Source of the DNA: Candidatus Krumholzibacteriota bacterium
GTDB lineage: Bacteria > Krumholzibacteriota > Krumholzibacteriia > Krumholzibacteriales > Krumholzibacteriaceae
NCBI GenBank assembly: GCA_016932415.1
Contig: JAFGCX010000016.1
Location: forward strand, 1 to 64,000
Direction: 5' to 3'
DNA: 64,000 nucleotides
Of this stretch, positions 62,929 to 64,000 are shown piece by piece. The notes below the pieces were generated by a model. The model was not told where the DNA came from. It saw only the letters and a program-made list of their open reading frames with translations, and made no database searches. The position numbers were made by a program, and so were the translations under genes. Position 1 is the first letter of the stretch. Every line of letters begins with the position of its first letter.

Positions 62929-63009
62929 CTACCAAACACTCTTGCCCCAGACACTCTTGCCAGCGATCATCAGGGCAACGATCAGCGCGATGTTTGAGAA
63001 GAATAACAT
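62929..63009 (-). CDS. Small hydrophobic protein with GKSVW tandem repeat
   Basis: 26 codons plus TAG, read by eye on the minus strand, ATG at 63009. A hydrophobic helix (MLFFSNIALIVALM) is followed by IAGKSVW and GKSVW: the pentapeptide GKSVW occurs twice in a row, encoded by two 15-bp direct repeats GGCAAGAGTGTYTGG. AAGGAG lies six bp before the start (63020-63015), and an intrinsic terminator follows the stop by about 20 bp. An extended -10 promoter is 132 bp upstream. Together these say a real monocistronic gene. A single-pass membrane peptide is likely; type I toxin or small regulator are possible, and a leader peptide (Trp codons before a terminator) cannot be excluded. No family recognised. 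Confidence 0.55.
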   Translation of the reverse strand: MLFFSNIALIVALMIAGKSVWGKSVW

Positions 63010-63140
63010 GTCAGCTCCTTTCTTTGTGATCCCAGATGATTCCGTTTATTTATCATCGTTACTTACAGTCTATTGTTATAGCAGGTGGTGTGCCATAATT
63101 ACCTGTTCTTCCCGATTATTACTCAAGCGGCCTAACTTGT

Positions 63141-63149
63141 ATTATAACA
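63141..63149 (-). promoter_or_regulatory. Extended -10 promoter element for the small protein gene
   Basis: On the minus strand TGTTATAAT (63149-63141) is a perfect TGn plus TATAAT. The -35 region is not consensus, as often with extended -10 promoters. Predicted start near 63134, leader about 125 nt. Confidence 0.5.
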
Positions 63150-63276
63150 ATAAGATAAGTTTTAAATTATTTTGAATCTATCTCTGGGGAGGGTGGTTGC
63201 ACCAGCAAAGAACGTCAACAAATATTTACATTATTCAAATAATAGCGTAACTGCAATAATAACAACAAAAGGATAT

Positions 63277-63321
63277 GTAAACAATATATTACCAAAGCGT
63301 AAATGATTATTTACTGTTTAC
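63277..63321. repeat. Nested inverted repeats of GTAAA-type
   Basis: GTAAACA (63277-63283) with TGTTTAC (63315-63321) enclose GTAAAT (63299-63304) with ATTTAC (63309-63314). They lie in the AT-rich stretch 63150-63330 upstream of the small protein gene and next to the flippase stop. Could be operators for an unknown factor. No gene of its own seen in this region. Confidence 0.35.
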
Positions 63322-63338
63322 TCTTTTCCGTCAGTTCA

Positions 63339-63372
63339 GCCCTGTTGTTGTCAGGGTCTTCTTTTTATTTTG
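63339..63372 (+). terminator. Possible plus-strand terminator near flippase stop
   Basis: GCCCTG (63339-63344) pairs with CAGGGT (63352-63357), 7-nt loop, then TCTTCTTTTTATTTT. It overlaps the last bases of the flippase gene. No plus-strand transcript into it is clear, so confidence is low. Confidence 0.3.
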
Positions 63373-64000
63373 TAAAGTATTGTAATAATTCCAGATATGA
63401 TTCTCATTATGGCTGAATCGCCATTTGCCGAAACCGATTTCAGCGATTTATCAAGGTCTTCTCTCCGAATAAGTCCTGTCAGGCTGGCTAGGAGGGTATA
63501 TATGACCGATCCCGGTATCAGCACGATCAGGACCCTGAAGTAACTTGCTGTACCGGTGAAAATCGATCCGATCAGAGGGAATACAAGCGCTATGACAAGG
63601 GGATGGATGATGTCACTTATACGCATTCTGATTCCGGCGACCGTGGCCATCATGCTCTGTAATATTATGCCCAGAACCAGGAAACTGGAAATAGTCGCTA
63701 TAGCGGCACCCTCTATGCCGTACCGTGGAATGAGTAAAAGGTTCATCACGATATTAAGGAGCGCCGCGATGATATATGCTGAAGCTGCTCTTCCGCCGCT
63801 TCCATAAGCGACGAGGGAAGCCCACGCCGTGCGGCAGAGTATGTCGATGAAACCTATGAATACGAGGATTCTCAGGACCGGGGCTGATGGGGCGTATCCC
63901 GGAAGGACGATTCTGTAGATGTCGGCAGCCAGCGTGTAGATGATCGCCGTCATCGGTACCAGAGCCATCAATCCCAATCTGTTCGTATTCCATACCTGTT
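63351..64000 (-). CDS. Polysaccharide flippase (Wzx/MATE-like), 5' end beyond window
   Basis: 216 codons visible, running off the right edge; the frame stays open to base 64000 (QVWNTNRLGLMALVPM), so the TTG at 63977 is not the start. Six or so membrane segments with typical C-terminal flippase motifs: LPGYAPSAPVLRIL, SGGRAASAYIIAALLNIVMN, and LLIPRYGIEGAAIATI, as in polysaccharide biosynthesis C-terminal domains. It exports lipid-linked sugar repeats. Confidence 0.87.
   Translation of the reverse strand, partial: QVWNTNRLGLMALVPMTAIIYTLAADIYRIVLPGYAPSAPVLRILVFIGFIDILCRTAWASLVAYGSGGRAASAYIIAALLNIVMNLLLIPRYGIEGAAIATISSFLVLGIILQSMMATVAGIRMRISDIIHPLVIALVFPLIGSIFTGTASYFRVLIVLIPGSVIYTLLASLTGLIRREDLDKSLKSVSANGDSAIMRIISGIITILYKIKRRP

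Noticed and set aside
1-64000. CRISPR arrays, insertion sequences, tRNA or rRNA
   Set aside because: No repeated spacer-type direct repeats, no transposase-like ORFs, and no tRNA or rRNA sequences recognised while reading the gaps; a tRNA search tool was not available.

Overview
The window comes from the chromosome of a diderm (Gram-negative-type) bacterium. It encodes lipoproteins with lipoboxes, a beta-barrel-like outer membrane protein, an MsbA-type exporter, a heptosyltransferase, BatA-E aerotolerance proteins, DsbD and a V/A-type ATPase instead of an F-type one. No rRNA or tRNA was seen, so taxonomy is inference. The gene mix (Bat operon, V-ATPase, LVIVD and YD-repeat secreted proteins, MenA) suits an uncultivated lineage of the FCB superphylum or a neighbour (Krumholzibacteriota, Eisenbacteria or Latescibacterota would all fit). 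Genes are tightly packed in long operons. TTG and GTG starts are common, and several promoters match the sigma-70 consensus.

Layout. 1-6030 (minus): a five-gene operon of a Ser/Thr kinase with a PEGA domain, two CsgG/FlgO-like proteins (one a TPR lipoprotein), a beta-barrel-like protein and a lipoprotein entering a LamG-like domain at the edge. 6389-8592 (plus): TrkH/TrkA potassium uptake, then a terminator. 8958-19177 (plus): MoxR, DUF58, a TPR protein with parvulin-less SurA-like helices, a BatD-like lipoprotein, BatA, BatB, BatC, BatD and BatE. Downstream are exported proteins: a C1 peptidase, a metallo-beta-lactamase-fold protein and a YD-repeat protein. 23080-35594: surface-glycan genes (MsbA-like exporter, seven glycosyltransferase domains including a GT4-GT2 fusion, two ATP-grasp enzymes, GT9, and a CDP-glycerol transferase-like gene facing the others).

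35791-45808 (plus): a V/A-ATPase operon (stalk protein, C, I, K, F, E, A, B, D) behind a near-perfect promoter, ending with a universal stress protein and a PtsN-like protein. 45865-49823: a protein resembling the 2-hydroxyacyl-CoA dehydratase D component, a BadF/HgdC-type activase and two unrecognised proteins. Then come BioY, asnB (minus), GT4, DsbD and an LVIVD-repeat protein (all minus), a histidine phosphatase, an SPL-like radical SAM protein, rhomboid, a LOG-family protein, MenA, and the 3' part of a polysaccharide flippase.

The most unusual content is non-annotated. Two promoter-plus-terminator units on the plus strand (about 50620-50738 and 52800-52957) bracket the minus-strand asnB gene and look like small RNA genes; the first is antisense to the asnB 3' end. 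A complete minus-strand unit at 62878-63149 (extended -10 promoter, leader, strong ribosome binding site, 26-codon hydrophobic ORF ending in a GKSVW tandem repeat, intrinsic terminator) looks like an undescribed small membrane protein gene. No CRISPR array, insertion sequence, attachment site or replication origin was seen.
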